The notes: a model not told the origin generated them from the sequence alone. 64,000 nt of DNA from Clarkia xantiana subsp. parviflora (GCA_036873135.1 JAPTYO010000010.1:15097134-15161133), one strand, 5' to 3'. Shown: positions 1-11,133, counted from the first letter of the stretch. Translations and numbers: made by a program.

Positions 1-196
1 GGGACTAAATTGAACAAAATTGAAAGTTTAGGGTGGATCACGTGACTTGTACATGTCAAAAAATGGACGGAATGTAACGGTTAGACCAAAACTAGAAAAA
101 ATCTGCAAACATATGGTACCAAAACTAGGTAAAAAAACATCACTGACCAAAACCCAAAAGTTGTCAAACATCATGGACCAAAAGACCTGTTAACCC
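1..196. mobile_element. Right half of a long-TIR MULE-type MITE (family A)
   Basis: The first 196 bases match the right arm of the complete element at 26113-26637 almost base for base, and end in the same terminus GTTAACCC. The left arm lies outside the window. It carries no coding capacity. Confidence 0.8.
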
Positions 197-504
197 TAAA
201 ATATATTAGTAAACATATTTTATTATATTTAGATAATTATAATACCTCATATTTGTGTACCACATTAGTTGGAAATAGAGAATTTGGAACATTATAAGCA
301 TGAGATGTACTGCCTAAATCCAACATGAATTTTTCATTTTCAGGGCCCAAGTGAGGACTGACCTCACTAAGCCCAACTCAACCTAACTAAACTCATCGTC
401 CTCACTTGAGCCTAGAAAAATAGGAATTCCTGTTGTACTTTAGTAGTATCATTATTGCTTATTAATGCTCAAACTCTTCTTATTCCAACCGACGTGGTAC
501 AAAT
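197..504. other. AT-rich spacer, no gene seen
   Basis: Contains a short fragment (about 205-235) resembling the start of the LTR found at 1243 and 6786, and otherwise unique AT-rich sequence. No coding signal was recognised on either strand. Confidence 0.5.
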
Positions 505-652
505 TTATGGGGTATTAGAATAATTTTATATTAGGAACATATATATTTTGAATATATTATCAGATTATAGATTAAGTCTTGTATCTATATATATATATTG
601 GTACATGTACTCAACCCTAAACAAGACAATAATACATTATCATTCTTCTATA

Positions 653-664
653 TGGTATCAAAGC
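653..664 (+). other. Retroelement primer-binding site (iMet tRNA)
   Basis: TGGTATCAAAGC matches the usual copia PBS with one change (A for G), placed just after the left LTR-like segment. Confidence 0.6.
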
Positions 665-939
665 ATTTCTTCTTCTAACGAGTATAACTTACAAGCCACC
701 ACCCATCATCGCCGCTGTCAATGGGCGGTCGGCACCGCCATCAACTATGCAGCTGTCATGCCGGCTGCCCCCTGCCCAATTTTAATTTCAGTCTTTTTTT
801 TTTCTTTTCTAATATGACATTAAATCTCAGCTTCTGTGTTGACGACTTCTACGCCGGTCCTCTGATTTAACGCCAACTGACGAAGCCACCACACCGATGA
901 TCCCTAATATCGTCATGTCCGCCTCAGTTCTTCTCCACC

Positions 940-1160
940 GATGCCGACTTGATCTCTCCGGGATTCCGCCGTTGCTGAATTGACCTCTGGGCTTCCGTCA
1001 TTGCCTACTGGACCTCCGGGCTAACGCCGTGCCGACTGGATATCTCCGGGATACCGCCGTGCTGACTGGACATCTCCGGGCTTTTCCGGTTGCCGACTGG
1101 ACATCTCCGGGCTTCCACCGTTGTCGACTGGACCTCTCCGGGCATTCGGCCGTTGACTAT
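940..1160. repeat. Minisatellite of about 30 bp inside the small LTR element
   Basis: Repeats of the pattern GCCGACTGGACATCTCCGGG with variable linkers occur about six times. Short frames across it on both strands are by-products of the repeat and not genes. The same repeat, reverse-complemented, appears at about 49000-49110 and 49455-49575. Confidence 0.7.
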
Positions 1161-1430
1161 TGGACTATTCGGACATTCATCAATATTCTTCATATCAAGA
1201 TTGATATTCTTGTCAGAACGTCCATCTTGCGGTGGAGTATTAGGCAGTAAATATATTTTATTATATTTAGATAAGTTTATATTATGAATAGATATATTAT
1301 TAATATATTATCAGATTAGGTTTTCTTATTATGTTATTAAAATTAAATATTTTATTTATATATATAGATACGTGTATTCAATCCTAAACAAGATAATAAT
1401 TCATTCTCTTTATTTTATAGGTGAAACAGT

Positions 1431-1680
1431 GTTTTGAAAACCGGACCGGCGGTTGGACCGTGAACCTGCCATTCCACCGGTCGGATTCGTGCAACAGACT
1501 AAAATACACACTGAACCCGGTTCACTATGTAAAAAACGGGTTGGATCGGGTTAGACCGTAAAACCCGGCACCGTACTGATCGTCAGAAATCAGAAGAAGA
1601 AGAAACAATAATTGAAACCCTAAAAGTAAAAATTGAAACCGGCCTGAACCCGGGCGATCCGGAAACCGGTCATCTTCCCG
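1431..1680. repeat. CCGG-rich inserted repeat
   Basis: A block of GAACCGG/CCGGTT-rich sequence lies between the LTR end (about 1430) and a repeat that begins at 1681. In the sister copy (6786-6960) the LTR and that repeat are nearly adjacent, so this block looks like an insertion. No clear TIR or target duplication was found. Confidence 0.45.
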
Positions 1681-1874
1681 GTTGCTATTAAAGGATTTCC
1701 GCCAATAAATATTTTTTTTTTTGGCCAAGCCAATAAATTTTTTTAATGGCAAATTTTCAACGGTAAAAGTCTTGTTGCTAAAAAATTAGTGGCAAAGGTC
1801 ATGCCGTCACTAAATGCTCGTCTCCACTAAATTATGCACCAAATGGTAGCAACACAATTTCGTCAATATATCTA
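1681..1874. repeat. Duplicated Gnk2-upstream segment, unit A left part
   Basis: Matches 6958-7125 closely (starts TTGCTATTAAAGG, ends AATTTCGTCA plus TA repeats). Together with 6590-6785 it forms a tandem copy of the region immediately upstream of Gnk2-1, now split by a Helitron. Confidence 0.75.
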
Positions 1875-2877
1875 TCTATATATTATATAATTTAGATGCA
1901 ATTGATAATTAAGTAGGCTACTTCTTTTTTTGCCATGTCAGCACCTAATATTTTGATTGGTCAGTTGATTCACACATCAGCCCTTCTCCTACAACTCTCC
2001 AGTCATTATATGAAAAAGAAAAACTCCAGCCGTTTGAATTATCTAAAAAAAAAACCTCCCATCTTTCAATTTTATGTCTTTAATTGATGCGTTTTTTACC
2101 CAAAGAAATTGATATGTATGTTACATTGTTCTTAAAGTCTTTTTCAATTTACCAAAACGTAAGTGTATTCATCTTCCTAAACTGGTAATTAATCCTCTAA
2201 AACGGCTGAAAGCTCATCCAAAACGGTTGAATATCTTTAATCCTCCAAAACGCTTAAATCTCTTCTTGCCGGTTTGTATGATATAAATCTCTTCCACTTC
2301 CCACCGCTTGAAGAAAACTGGTTGAGATTAGCTACCGTAATGGTTGGGGGATGGTGGTCCCGTCTGTGCTCCACTTCAGATGGCTAGGTATTTTTTTTTC
2401 TCTTTGACTCCATCAGTGAACTAGAATGCTCCAAATAAATTATCTAATAAACCTGAAACAGACTCATCACTTCAAGTAACGACGAAGATGGCTGTTTTAA
2501 TTTACGCACACACGAATCCCTGAGGGATTGGTTTTCCGCAAGCATTGATGAGCAACGACGGGATGATGGCCATTTGGGATACTATTTTGGCTTTCTTTGG
2601 AGATGGCTTATTAATTTGCTACATCAGCACTAAATTCTGAATATTTCTTCTTCAAATTAATACATATTTTTCTCCTTTTTTTTCTTCTACCACAATTAAT
2701 GATTATTACTTAACCTTAATTATTATTTATTTTACCTTATTGTCACATTAATTTTCGCAATTAATTTGTAACAAACTTACCTTAAGTCATGTAGTATTAA
2801 ATTTTGCGATTAATTTTTCATTAATTATAATAAGTATTTGCCATTAATTCCTTATTACTTAATATTAAAATTAGTGC

Positions 2878-2880
<3 letters not shown>

Positions 2881-2913
<33 letters not shown>
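2881..2913. repeat. Poly-T tract of 33
   Basis: Uninterrupted run of 33 T within the Helitron. Length is likely polymorphic or assembly-sensitive. Confidence 0.95.
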
Positions 2914-2914
<1 letters not shown>

Positions 2915-3125
2915 TAAATATTATATCAATTTCTATCCATAATTATAAACTAAGTATGAAGGAAGTATTTCCTTACATTTATAGGCAGTTTTGACATTTT
3001 TAATTAAATAATAGTTAGTATCATAGCATTTATTATTATATTTTTACTAAATACATGCCATAAATATTACCTCATATAAATAAATTTGAAAAAAATAACA
3101 ATAATAATCAAATTATATATATATA

Positions 3126-4723
3126 CTAGAAATATTAGCACGCGCGTTGCACGTGCATGTTAGTCGAATACTATAAGATATTATGTTGAAAATTAATGAA
3201 GTTGGGCAATTTAAATGAATCATATATATGTTAAATAATAATGTATATTCAAACCAAATCTCAATCATATACTCTAAAATAATAATACACATTCAAACCA
3301 AATCTCTATCGTATACTCTAAAACAGTTAACTACAGTAAAGCAAAGCATATCAATGTCTTGATAGTTGACACTTTACAGACTTTGATGATGTTGTTATTA
3401 TCTATTAAAGAAAGTTTTTGTTTTCACTAAGGTTTATATATGTTTGTTACCAATATTTTTTTAACAAAAAAAAAAAATTTAAGAAAGAAATTTAGATAAA
3501 TTGGTATGTGTAATAGATTAACTTTTAATAAAGGTACATGTACGAATATAATCTGAATAATAAGGGTGGGGAACGAGATTGAATCTATAGAAGGCATAAA
3601 GGCAAAATAGTAATAACATTAACAACATCCTCCTAATAACTAACTGTCTATTTTCTTAGAAGAAACAAGTGAGTTAGCAACTCTAACCCAAATTCACATA
3701 TATTTGCATCTCTATATATAAGCCTTCAATTTGTTTGCTTTTTGAATTGGGACTTGAAGGAAGATCCTTGAGAACCACCAATTTCATTGCATTTACAACC
3801 AAACATCGTAGAATTTTATATTAGCCGATGATATATATGCTAAAATTCTTAGCATCTAAAAATAAAAATCTCTTAAGATTACTATTTAATTATATAATAC
3901 TAAATTAAACTTCATATTGCAGAATTCACGCTACACAATCATGTATATTGCAGAGTGGTAAACAAATATTCATCACACATAAATCAGCGCAACGCGTAGG
4001 AAGCAATATATAAAAATACCGGAACCAATCTGCAAGAATATATGTATCATTCCCGCGTGTTTTTTTTTACATAAGCATATGAGACATTGTGGAGAATCAA
4101 CGGAAAAAAGATCTTGTGTGACTCCATGTTGCACATGCGAAAACCGAGTTAATGACGACGTATTGAATATGTGCTGCTGTTACTCCTCTTCTCTAGAAAG
4201 CTATCATTTTATTTCATCGCGATAATGAAAAAATTAAAAGGTTGAGATAATGATATCTCAATTCCCACATATATATATATACTTTGAGACAAATGATCAA
4301 AATGTCTAGCTAATTTAACATAAAAATCAAATATCATTGAAATAAAAACTTAATATTTGTAATTAGCTTTGAAATTCGACCAAGTTGTTTAGTAAAAGGT
4401 GCAAAGTGATTTGAATAGTCTGATGTATATATACTGTGGAGAATGTAAAATTTCATAAAGATGGAAGTGCATGGGAGGAGACACGTGATGTGCAACAAAC
4501 AAAATAATTTACAAGTCTGTTTAAGAGTAAAATAAAATACATAGATGAAGTAGGAACAATCCGAAGTATTAACTATAATTTCTACCATGCATGCATGTTC
4601 ACAAAAGACCCACGTGAACGGATAACACGCAGTAAAGTAGAGCAATGACTAATTCTTAGGAAGAGACTGGTTAGAAGGATGAGATGAAAAAAAATCATAA
4701 ACTGATGATAGGATTAGGATAGA
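3126..4723 (-). mobile_element. Nested Helitron-like element (about 1.6 kb)
   Basis: On the - strand the 3' end reads hairpin GCACGTGCAACGCGCGTGC, then CTAG and a host T (3126-3129). A candidate 5' end, A followed by TCTATCCT, lies at 4723; this start resembles that of the element at 30307-32485. The 3' end is solid; the 5' end is inferred. No coding sequence was recognised inside. Confidence 0.5.
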
Positions 4724-5731
4724 TTAGAGTGGTGTGGCTCATCTCTTGTTAGAGGTTTGTGCGTGTACGCACGTATGTAGATTGACAACAGCGCACAAAG
4801 TATACCCTAGTTGCGCAATAAAAATATCACCATCTTGCGAACATAAAAGGGAACGATTCCAGTAATTTAGTGAACCCTTATCGAATACTTACATATAATT
4901 CTCTCGATGCAGTCACCAAATTGGTGCGGTAATGGATTTCTTTGATTGATGCTTAGTTGGATGATGTACTTGGGCAGTGCCGCAGGGAGAAACTCCATTT
5001 ATTTTAATGCTTAGTTGAATGAAAGTGAATAGTGACGGTTGTGAAATGTTTTATGGAAGACCAAGTGGTGCACAAGAGGAGGCGTTGTTTGAAGCCGGTG
5101 CACTAAAGGACACATTGTTGTTTGGTTATAGCGAAGTAGTTTAAAATTTAAATATATGTGAAATGTGAGGACACATTTTTTGTGAGGACAATTTCAAATT
5201 TACAGATTTTTATTTATGTAATAGATATATATAATTATTAGTGTATATAATTATATACATATATATTAATTTTCCATTGTATATGTGACCTTCTTCTATG
5301 TTTATCCTAATTGAAATAGTATATTAGTGTTTTTTTAGACGTTGCTTAAATATTTGCCACGCAGCACAAAAAATTCTGATTGTGTTTCATTTTCAAACCA
5401 ACACATTATTCTTCTTTTTTCTTCTACCGCAATTAATGATATTAAACTAAATATAAAATTAAGCACAAGGTATAAAGTAAATATTATTGATATCTTAATG
5501 ACGTTCATTAATATTATTCACATATTCTATATATTATATAATATATAAATATAAAAATCCATCTTAAGACGTGAATTAGTTTATTTTATATGGATAAAAG
5601 AAAGAAAATATTATGTCAATAATTGAGAAAAATTAAGGCCGTATTTATTTTCAATACAAAAAATTTGACATAATTGAAAACTGAAATCAATTAATTTATT
5701 ATTAATACATCTTCAGATAGAATATGTAACC

Positions 5732-6030
5732 TCATTTATTTCAGTAATAAACAACCATTAGAATTATATTATGTTATTATTTAATAGTTAATATACCACA
5801 ACTTATAAAATTCAACTTAATATGATGAAATACCAAATTAAAACACTGCCATAGTGTTAGACAACAAATCAATTTGTTCAAGCATAACAAAAACACATTT
5901 ATTTCAGTAATAAATATTCATTAGTGTTTCATAATGTTATTATTTAATAATTAATTTATCGTAACTTATAACATTTAACATAATATGAAACATTAAATTA
6001 AAACACCACATAATGGATGATAGACAACAA
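5732..6030. repeat. Direct tandem repeat, two units of about 160 bp
   Basis: Units at about 5735-5870 and 5893-6030 share 'ATTTATTTCAGTAATAAA', a TTATTATTTAATA block and 'TTAAAACAC.GCCATA/CACATA' followed by GACAACAAA. Identity is roughly 75-80% by eye. AT-rich and apparently non-coding. Confidence 0.65.
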
Positions 6031-6063
6031 AAATTATCAAACACAAAAATTTAAAATTTATTC

Positions 6064-6300
6064 TCAAAATTTATGAACGAGCATGACATTTTCATGAAGA
6101 AAACCCTCATTCAATTCATAAGGATTTCGACAAGCAAACAAATTCTCACGCACTTCATACTCAACTTTACTATAAACATTTCCAGCTACCATGTCGTCTT
6201 CTAAGTACCTAACACTAAAATCATCGGATGCACGAATAACTTCAGGAGGATGCTCACTAATTACGATCATGCGAGGATCAAACCCACATGAAGGTGTCAT
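6064..6300 (-). CDS. Unidentified 78-codon ORF inside the Helitron
   Basis: Opens with ATG and stays open for 78 codons, with a balanced, protein-like composition (charged residues throughout, motif LEDDMVAGNVYSKVEYEVRENL). Its sequence is less AT-biased than its surroundings. It runs antisense to the host Helitron. I do not recognise the family. It could be a captured exon or a chance frame; no partner exon or splice site was convincing. Confidence 0.25.
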   Translation of the reverse strand: MTPSCGFDPRMIVISEHPPEVIRASDDFSVRYLEDDMVAGNVYSKVEYEVRENLFACRNPYELNEGFLHENVMLVHKF

Positions 6301-6589
6301 GAGAAAGAAGGATTACACTGAAATAAAGATCCATTGGAAGTTTGTAGTCCACGGAAACACTTTTTTCGATGTCCTACTTATGCATTATATATAGAGATTT
6401 ACAAGATTGTTGAAAATGGTTATTATTATTATTCTTTATAAAATGTACGGCCTTCAATAATGTCAACAAAATATCAAAATAATCTGCAATATTTTTAAAA
6501 CATCATCTACGTAATAATACATAGTATAAATTCAAACAAATATAACATAGAATATCAAACCCCGCGCAATGCGCGTGGCAAATACCTAG

Positions 6590-6785
6590 TATATATATAA
6601 GTGGCGAACCATAAAGAGAGTAGCACTCATTAATATGCTTGCTCTATATATAAAATAATTATCGTAATTAGTAATTTGAAGATCGCCAGCGGGTTTTTAA
6701 CATGAAATCTCTAGTTAAGATATAAATAAAATTCTACCCACACCCTTTTACATTATACATGTTTTATAAATAATCATTATTATCT
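6590..6785. repeat. Duplicated Gnk2-upstream segment, unit A right part
   Basis: Matches 7147-7375 (AGTGGCGAACCAT...AAGAGAG, GCTTGCTCTATAT, GGGTTTTTAACATGAAA, TTTATAAATAAT). It includes a copy of the TATA-box region of Gnk2-1 but no gene body follows; a second LTR/unit B begins instead. Confidence 0.75.
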
Positions 6786-6957
6786 ATTAGTAAATATATT
6801 TTATTATATTTAGATAAGTTTATATTAGAAATATTTATATTATTATAATATATTATCAGATTATGTTTTTCTTATTATATTGTTATAAATTAAATCTTTT
6901 ATCTATATATATAGATACATATATTCAATCATTAACAAGATAATAATTTTTATAGAT
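6786..6957 (+). mobile_element. Solo LTR fragment of the small LTR element family
   Basis: Closely matches the LTR at 1243-1430 (TATTAGTAAATATATTTTA start, AACAAGATAATAA near the end). No internal domain follows. It appears to have been carried along in the tandem duplication rather than inserted separately, since both units begin with this LTR. Confidence 0.6.
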
Positions 6958-7116
6958 GAAAGTTGCTATTAAAGGATTTCCGCCAATAATTTTTTTTAAT
7001 GGCAAATTTTCAACGGGAAAAGTCCTGTTGCTAAAAAATTAGTGCAAATGTCATGGCGTCACTAAATGCTCGTCTCCACTAAATTATGCACCAAATGGTA
7101 GCAACACAATTTCGTC

Positions 7117-7147
<31 letters not shown>

Positions 7148-7375
7148 GTGGCGAACCATGAAGAGAGCGATACTGATCATTAACATGCTTGCTCTATATG
7201 TAAATAATTATGATAATTAGTAAAATGTTGATTATTAATATTTTCCAATTCGAAGATCGCCGCGGGTTTTTAACATGAAAGATCTAGTTAATTAAGATAT
7301 GAATAAAATTCTATACACACCATATTACATTTGCATGGTTTATAAATAATAATCATTATTATTATTATATAGAAG
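6958..7375. repeat. Duplicated Gnk2-upstream segment, unit B (uninterrupted)
   Basis: Unbroken counterpart of unit A (1681-1874 plus 6590-6785). A long TA dinucleotide run at about 7117-7145 occupies the site where the Helitron sits in unit A. Its right end is the proximal promoter of Gnk2-1. Confidence 0.75.
7339..7347 (+). promoter_or_regulatory. TATA box of Gnk2-1
   Basis: TTTATAAAT lies about 140 bp upstream of the ATG, in an otherwise GC-poor proximal region. The same element is preserved in the duplicated unit at about 6770. Confidence 0.5.
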
Positions 7376-7488
7376 ATTTCTTGTTCAACAATCCCTAGGA
7401 GGGAGTTGCGTTGGAATCAAGATATGAAAACCCAAATATAAAGTAGCTGAAGCTTAGAACAATAAGGTATAACTTAGCTAAGGAAACT

Positions 7489-7890
7489 ATGGCGAAATTA
7501 GAGGAAATCTCTACTTTCATCATTCTTTGTTTGCTTACCATTTTCCTTGTCGCGAGTGCCAAACCCGATACGAGCCTTGTTTACAAAATCTGCAACGGTA
7601 AGAAATTCGGAAAGCACGACCCCGTTGATGCAAGCATCTCCTATGTTCAAAATGATGTCAAAGTTCAGACGTCGTCACACGGCTACAACTACTACAGTTC
7701 GTCTCCGGGGACCTCCGATTTTGCGTATGGTCACGGAGCTTGCGTCGGGGTGATTTTACCTCCAGATTGTGACGAATGCATGAAGGAGGCTTACAAGAAA
7801 GTAACTAACGGATGCCCTTATAATACCGGTGCGCAGGTTCAACTTCGTGATTGCAGGATTCGGTATGAGATTTATCCATTTATTGAATAA
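7489..7890 (+). CDS. Gnk2-like single-domain secreted cysteine-rich protein (Gnk2-1)
   Basis: Encodes a 133-residue intronless protein with one Gnk2/DUF26 (stress-antifung) domain. Residues 1-24 form a signal peptide ending ASA, so it is probably apoplastic. The six domain cysteines are at 35, 85, 94, 97, 109 and 122, with the diagnostic C-X8-C-X2-C at 85-97. In ginkbilobin-2 three residues contact mannose (Asn11, Arg93, Glu104). Here the Asn after Cys35 and the Glu of RYE (127) are kept, but the Arg position is Gln116 in GAQVQL. There is no transmembrane segment or kinase, so it is not a CRK or PDLP. Antifungal lectin activity is inferred from the family. The gene looks intact and is the first of four dispersed copies in the window. 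Confidence 0.9.
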   Translation: MAKLEEISTFIILCLLTIFLVASAKPDTSLVYKICNGKKFGKHDPVDASISYVQNDVKVQTSSHGYNYYSSSPGTSDFAYGHGACVGVILPPDCDECMKEAYKKVTNGCPYNTGAQVQLRDCRIRYEIYPFIE

Positions 7891-8268
7891 CCATATCGAG
7901 CCCTGTGATCATGCCGTTTGTATCTAATTTATAAGTTTCTCCTTAAAATAATTGGAAGTCCCTTGGTTTTGGTTTGTATATATGGAGAAGTTTATGCAAA
8001 CTTCATTTGTGTTTCACTGTTTTCCTTAGACATCTTGGAACTTGCGAAGTGAATTAGTCGTCAATTACACTGTTTAAATTGTATGCAAATAGAGAATTCG
8101 AACCGAAATCTGTGTATTCAATCTTCAACATTACAACTGTTGAAGTTTAAAAGTAGAAACGACGTGAGTTTGGAATATGGGTAACACCGGCTGGTTGTTT
8201 GGTTGGCTACCTTCTCCGAGGACGCCAGAATTTTTGTTCAACGAGCACGAACTGAACTTATACTAAAA
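7891..8268. other. 3' flank of Gnk2-1
   Basis: No further gene seen. A plausible 3' UTR follows the stop. The sequence becomes repeat-derived at 8269. Confidence 0.5.
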
Positions 8269-8447
8269 TAGGTGCATTTTCCGCGTATCGCGCGGGGTGA
8301 CTTACCAAATATGTATAATTAACAAATTAATATTTGATGAAATTTATGCTGACTATTTGTAATATATTGAAACACTATTTTTAAATAAAATACCAGTCTA
8401 AAATTTGAAAAAATAAGCGAAACACTGGAAATTTTGAACCATAAAAT
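8269..8447 (-). mobile_element. Helitron-like repeat, 3' part (split by the copia element)
   Basis: On the - strand the 3' end has the hairpin CCGCGCGATACGCGG followed by a short spacer and CTA. It continues at 20884-21502 beyond the copia insertion. The intact sister is at 33039-33842. The last base differs between copies (CTAT here, CTAG at 33 kb), so the exact terminus is uncertain. Confidence 0.55.
8443..8447. repeat. 5-bp target duplication, left (AAAAT)
   Basis: Pairs with AAAGT at 20879-20883 (one mismatch). The 33-kb paralogue reads ATAAAATACCATTG without the insertion, which confirms the target site. Confidence 0.8.
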
Positions 8448-9056
8448 TGTTAGCATAAGGTGTACGGGCACCGTAAATGGTAGCCCGTTAATATGTGTAT
8501 ACGTTACCTAAGTCAATTGGGTAAATGTCAATTAGGGTAATTGGGCCAAACCCAAATCCCTAATAACATGAGAGGCCCAAAATTGGGCCTCCCTTATACA
8601 CTATAGATGGTCGACCGAAACAAGGAATACCACATGGAATGGAGTAGACTTTTGTCCACTCCATTCCTCCTATATATAGTGGTGTCTTGGGATTTTCCTA
8701 AGCAATTCTCACAACTCTTCTCAAAAGTAAATTTGAGTGAATTCCTTCACTCTATTAGTTAAAGTTTAGGCCGAACCACTCCTTCACCAAGGGTGTGCCA
8801 AATTGCTTTCGAGCAATCTATCCGAGGATCTGTCCCCGCCGAAGAACCGATCAGAGGATTTGTTGTGGAGCTATACTTCGTGGGACTTCCTTCTAGGAAC
8901 TTGCACGAGGTCCCGATCGGTGGATCGTGAACTCCCTCCACATCGTTCTTGGGCAGGAAAGCTATTGAGGTATGTGTACATTATTCCGCTGGGTAATTAG
9001 TTTACTTGCATGTACACGTTTAGCATTCCGTAGTATTACGTCCCCGTAATCCAACA
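8448..9056 (+). repeat. 5' LTR of the 8.4-20.9 kb copia element
   Basis: Starts TGTTAGCATAAGG and ends CCGTAATCCAACA (TG...CA). A TATA-like CTATATATAG lies at about 8669. It also contains palindromic half-sites flanking GGAATGGAGT/ACTCCATTCC at about 8635-8668. Short frames across it are non-coding. Confidence 0.9.
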
Positions 9057-9057
9057 G

Positions 9058-9069
9058 TGATATCAGAGC
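9058..9069 (+). other. Primer-binding site (iMet tRNA-like)
   Basis: TGATATCAGAGC directly follows the 5' LTR with a 1-nt gap. It differs by one base from the common copia PBS. Confidence 0.75.
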
Positions 9070-11133
9070 CCGTGTTAGGAGTCCTTAAAATTTTGATAAA
9101 CTGATGTTCTTGGTTTTTATTCATGAACACTGAAATTTTCAACAAGAATCCGAAAATTTTGACAAAATTTCATATTTTTATCTTTTAAAACTTAAAATTT
9201 CGGATTTTACATGTTTTTAAAGATCAAAGTCGAAATTTATGTTTAAAGTTAAGTTTGATGTTCATAATCTTCAAGAACACGATGAGTTTTATCAAGAACA
9301 CTTTTTGGATTCATGATCATAATAGTGTTTGATCTTAAAATTTGACAATTTTTCCAATTTTTGGTGTTATGGCCGAAAACCCTAGGTAAATTGTTAGGTG
9401 AAATTTTTAATTTCTTGGGGTGCAAGTAAGAAAATTCGGCTGGCCTAGCATGTAGATATACTTGTTACCATATTTTAATTTTATTAAAGGAAACAATATA
9501 TCTATAAATTGGAAAGATAATGAAAAGATTCACAATATATAGTAAAATATATAAACTATCAATATATTTAGTTAAAGATAGAGATAAAGATATATTGATA
9601 GGATTTAGTTACTTAAAAAGATTAAGAAGATATATTGTCTATATATTTTATCCCTAAATATATATTTGACAATAATTATATATATATATATGGCCGAAAA
9701 TTATATATATATAATATTGTTGATTGATTATCTTAAAGATAGAATCTTGACAATATTTATATATATTAATAATGCATGTGCCGAATTTTATATATATATT
9801 AGCAATATTGGAAATCATTTTACATAATTAATATTTCTTGTGGGCTAAGTTAAATTTTTGGTGGATTTAAAACTCTATTTAGCCCAAGAGAAGTATTTTG
9901 GCCGAACCCACTAGGGTTTATGTGCCAATGCAATTTGCATTAACGGACCGGGTTAAACAATCTGTATTTTCTTAATCGGACCGACCTAGATGGGTAGGGT
10001 TGGACCTAGGTAACTAAGTGAATCTAAACTGAACCGGTTTCGAGTGATAAACCGAACCACAATCTTATTTTTATTGAACCGTTTCGGACCAAATCGGATT
10101 TTTAAAATCGAACCGACCCGAACCGGATTTTAAATTGGACCAAACCAACTTTGAAAATTTTCGGAAATTTTAAAATGTTCAATAAAATAGGATGTCAAAT
10201 TTTAAATCCAAAAATGTTTTCGAACTTTAAAATTAACCTAAACAGTGCTCTTAGGGTTTGTGTTTTTACACATTTTTGGTTAAAACCCTAATGCCTAGTT
10301 ACGATTATGGGGATGAATCTCGGAAATGCATGTTTTAGGGACTAGATTAAAATTAGAGGGCTGAATTGCAATTGTTTACTTTCTGCAACATATATTTGAT
10401 ATAATTCGAACTGTCGACTTGACTATGTCAAGCTAGCTGGATATTGAGCAGCTCTGGGATTTAAATATATGGTTTGCGCAATAGGATAGACATGATGTGA
10501 TGGTTGGAATTGCCTAGAATCCATGTCGAAGAAATTCACATGTTTGATTGTAAGCATGAATTGTAAATCAGCCCCTAATATTTTGAAAGTGTTTAAAACG
10601 AAAATCCAGTCGCCAATTATGCATGTTTGTGGAAGTTACATGTTTTGACACGTATGCTAGAATGTTGAGGATGATGAAGCATGTGATAATTTACTTTGCG
10701 TATAATTATGTATGTTAGCATAAGTTCCTCGGAACATTAGACGCAAGACGCGTATGCATGATGTTTGGTTTGGCCGATTTTTATGGCATAATGTGATAAT
10801 TTGCTAAGTGTAGTAGAATTATATATGCATGCGTAAATTTGTCAGAATTTTTCAAAATACAAAAGGGCCTTGGGAAAGCCAAGATCGGGTATACATAATT
10901 TTCAAAATATTCCCGTTCCGGTAATTTGCAATATAATAATCGTTTTCAAAAGTTTGATCTATTAGATTGAACACGACGGTAGTGTGAACCCTTTCATGGA
11001 CCCCCTTCCCTCGGTTTACTGGCTGTTGGTTTGGTCTAGATGACTGATGGATCACTATTTGTCGTATTCCATCTTAATAGATAATCCGATGTTTGCAATT
11101 CTTTTTCAAAATGTTATTGTCTTCTGATTATGC
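9070..11133 (+). other. Long untranslated leader of the copia element
   Basis: About 2 kb between PBS and gag without open frame, AT-rich, with several TATA(n) runs and a CCGAACC/GGTTCGG-rich stretch at about 9950-10140. The block at 10670-11200 is shared with the fragment at 54130-54600. Confidence 0.6.

Larger units (their letters stand above)
505..1430 (+). mobile_element. Small non-autonomous LTR retroelement (TRIM/LARD-like), copy 1
   Basis: An LTR-like segment ends near 650 and is followed directly by a primer-binding site for initiator tRNA-Met (TGGTATCAAAGC, 653-664). The internal part is GC-rich and non-coding. It ends in a purine-rich GCGGTGGAG tract just before a second LTR that starts TATTAG near 1237 and runs to about 1430. 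No gag or pol is present. A second, opposite-strand copy at 48880-50063 matches over the internal region. The 5' edge is approximate because the first LTR is truncated or diverged. Confidence 0.6.
1871..6589 (+). mobile_element. Non-autonomous Helitron (about 4.7 kb)
   Basis: The 5' end is an A followed by TCTAT (1871 or 1875). The 3' end has a GC hairpin (CGCGCAATGCGCG, about 6563-6575) followed by a terminal CTAG at 6586-6589 and a host T. These are the canonical Helitron signals (A^T target, 5' TC, subterminal hairpin, 3' CTRR). The uninterrupted sister copy at 7100-7160 shows the pre-insertion sequence, with the two flanks joined by a TA repeat, which fixes both boundaries within a few bases. 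No Rep/helicase was recognised, so it is non-autonomous. It carries a nested opposite-strand Helitron (3126-4723) and a direct repeat (5732-6030). Confidence 0.72.

Noticed and set aside
4334..4645. 103-codon - strand ORF
   Set aside because: Low-complexity, AT-driven composition with no recognisable motif; lies inside the nested Helitron.
8759..9000. ORFs of 60-65 codons on both strands within the LTR
   Set aside because: They lie in the copia LTR and the equivalent frame in the 3' LTR (20613-20855) is different; no family features.
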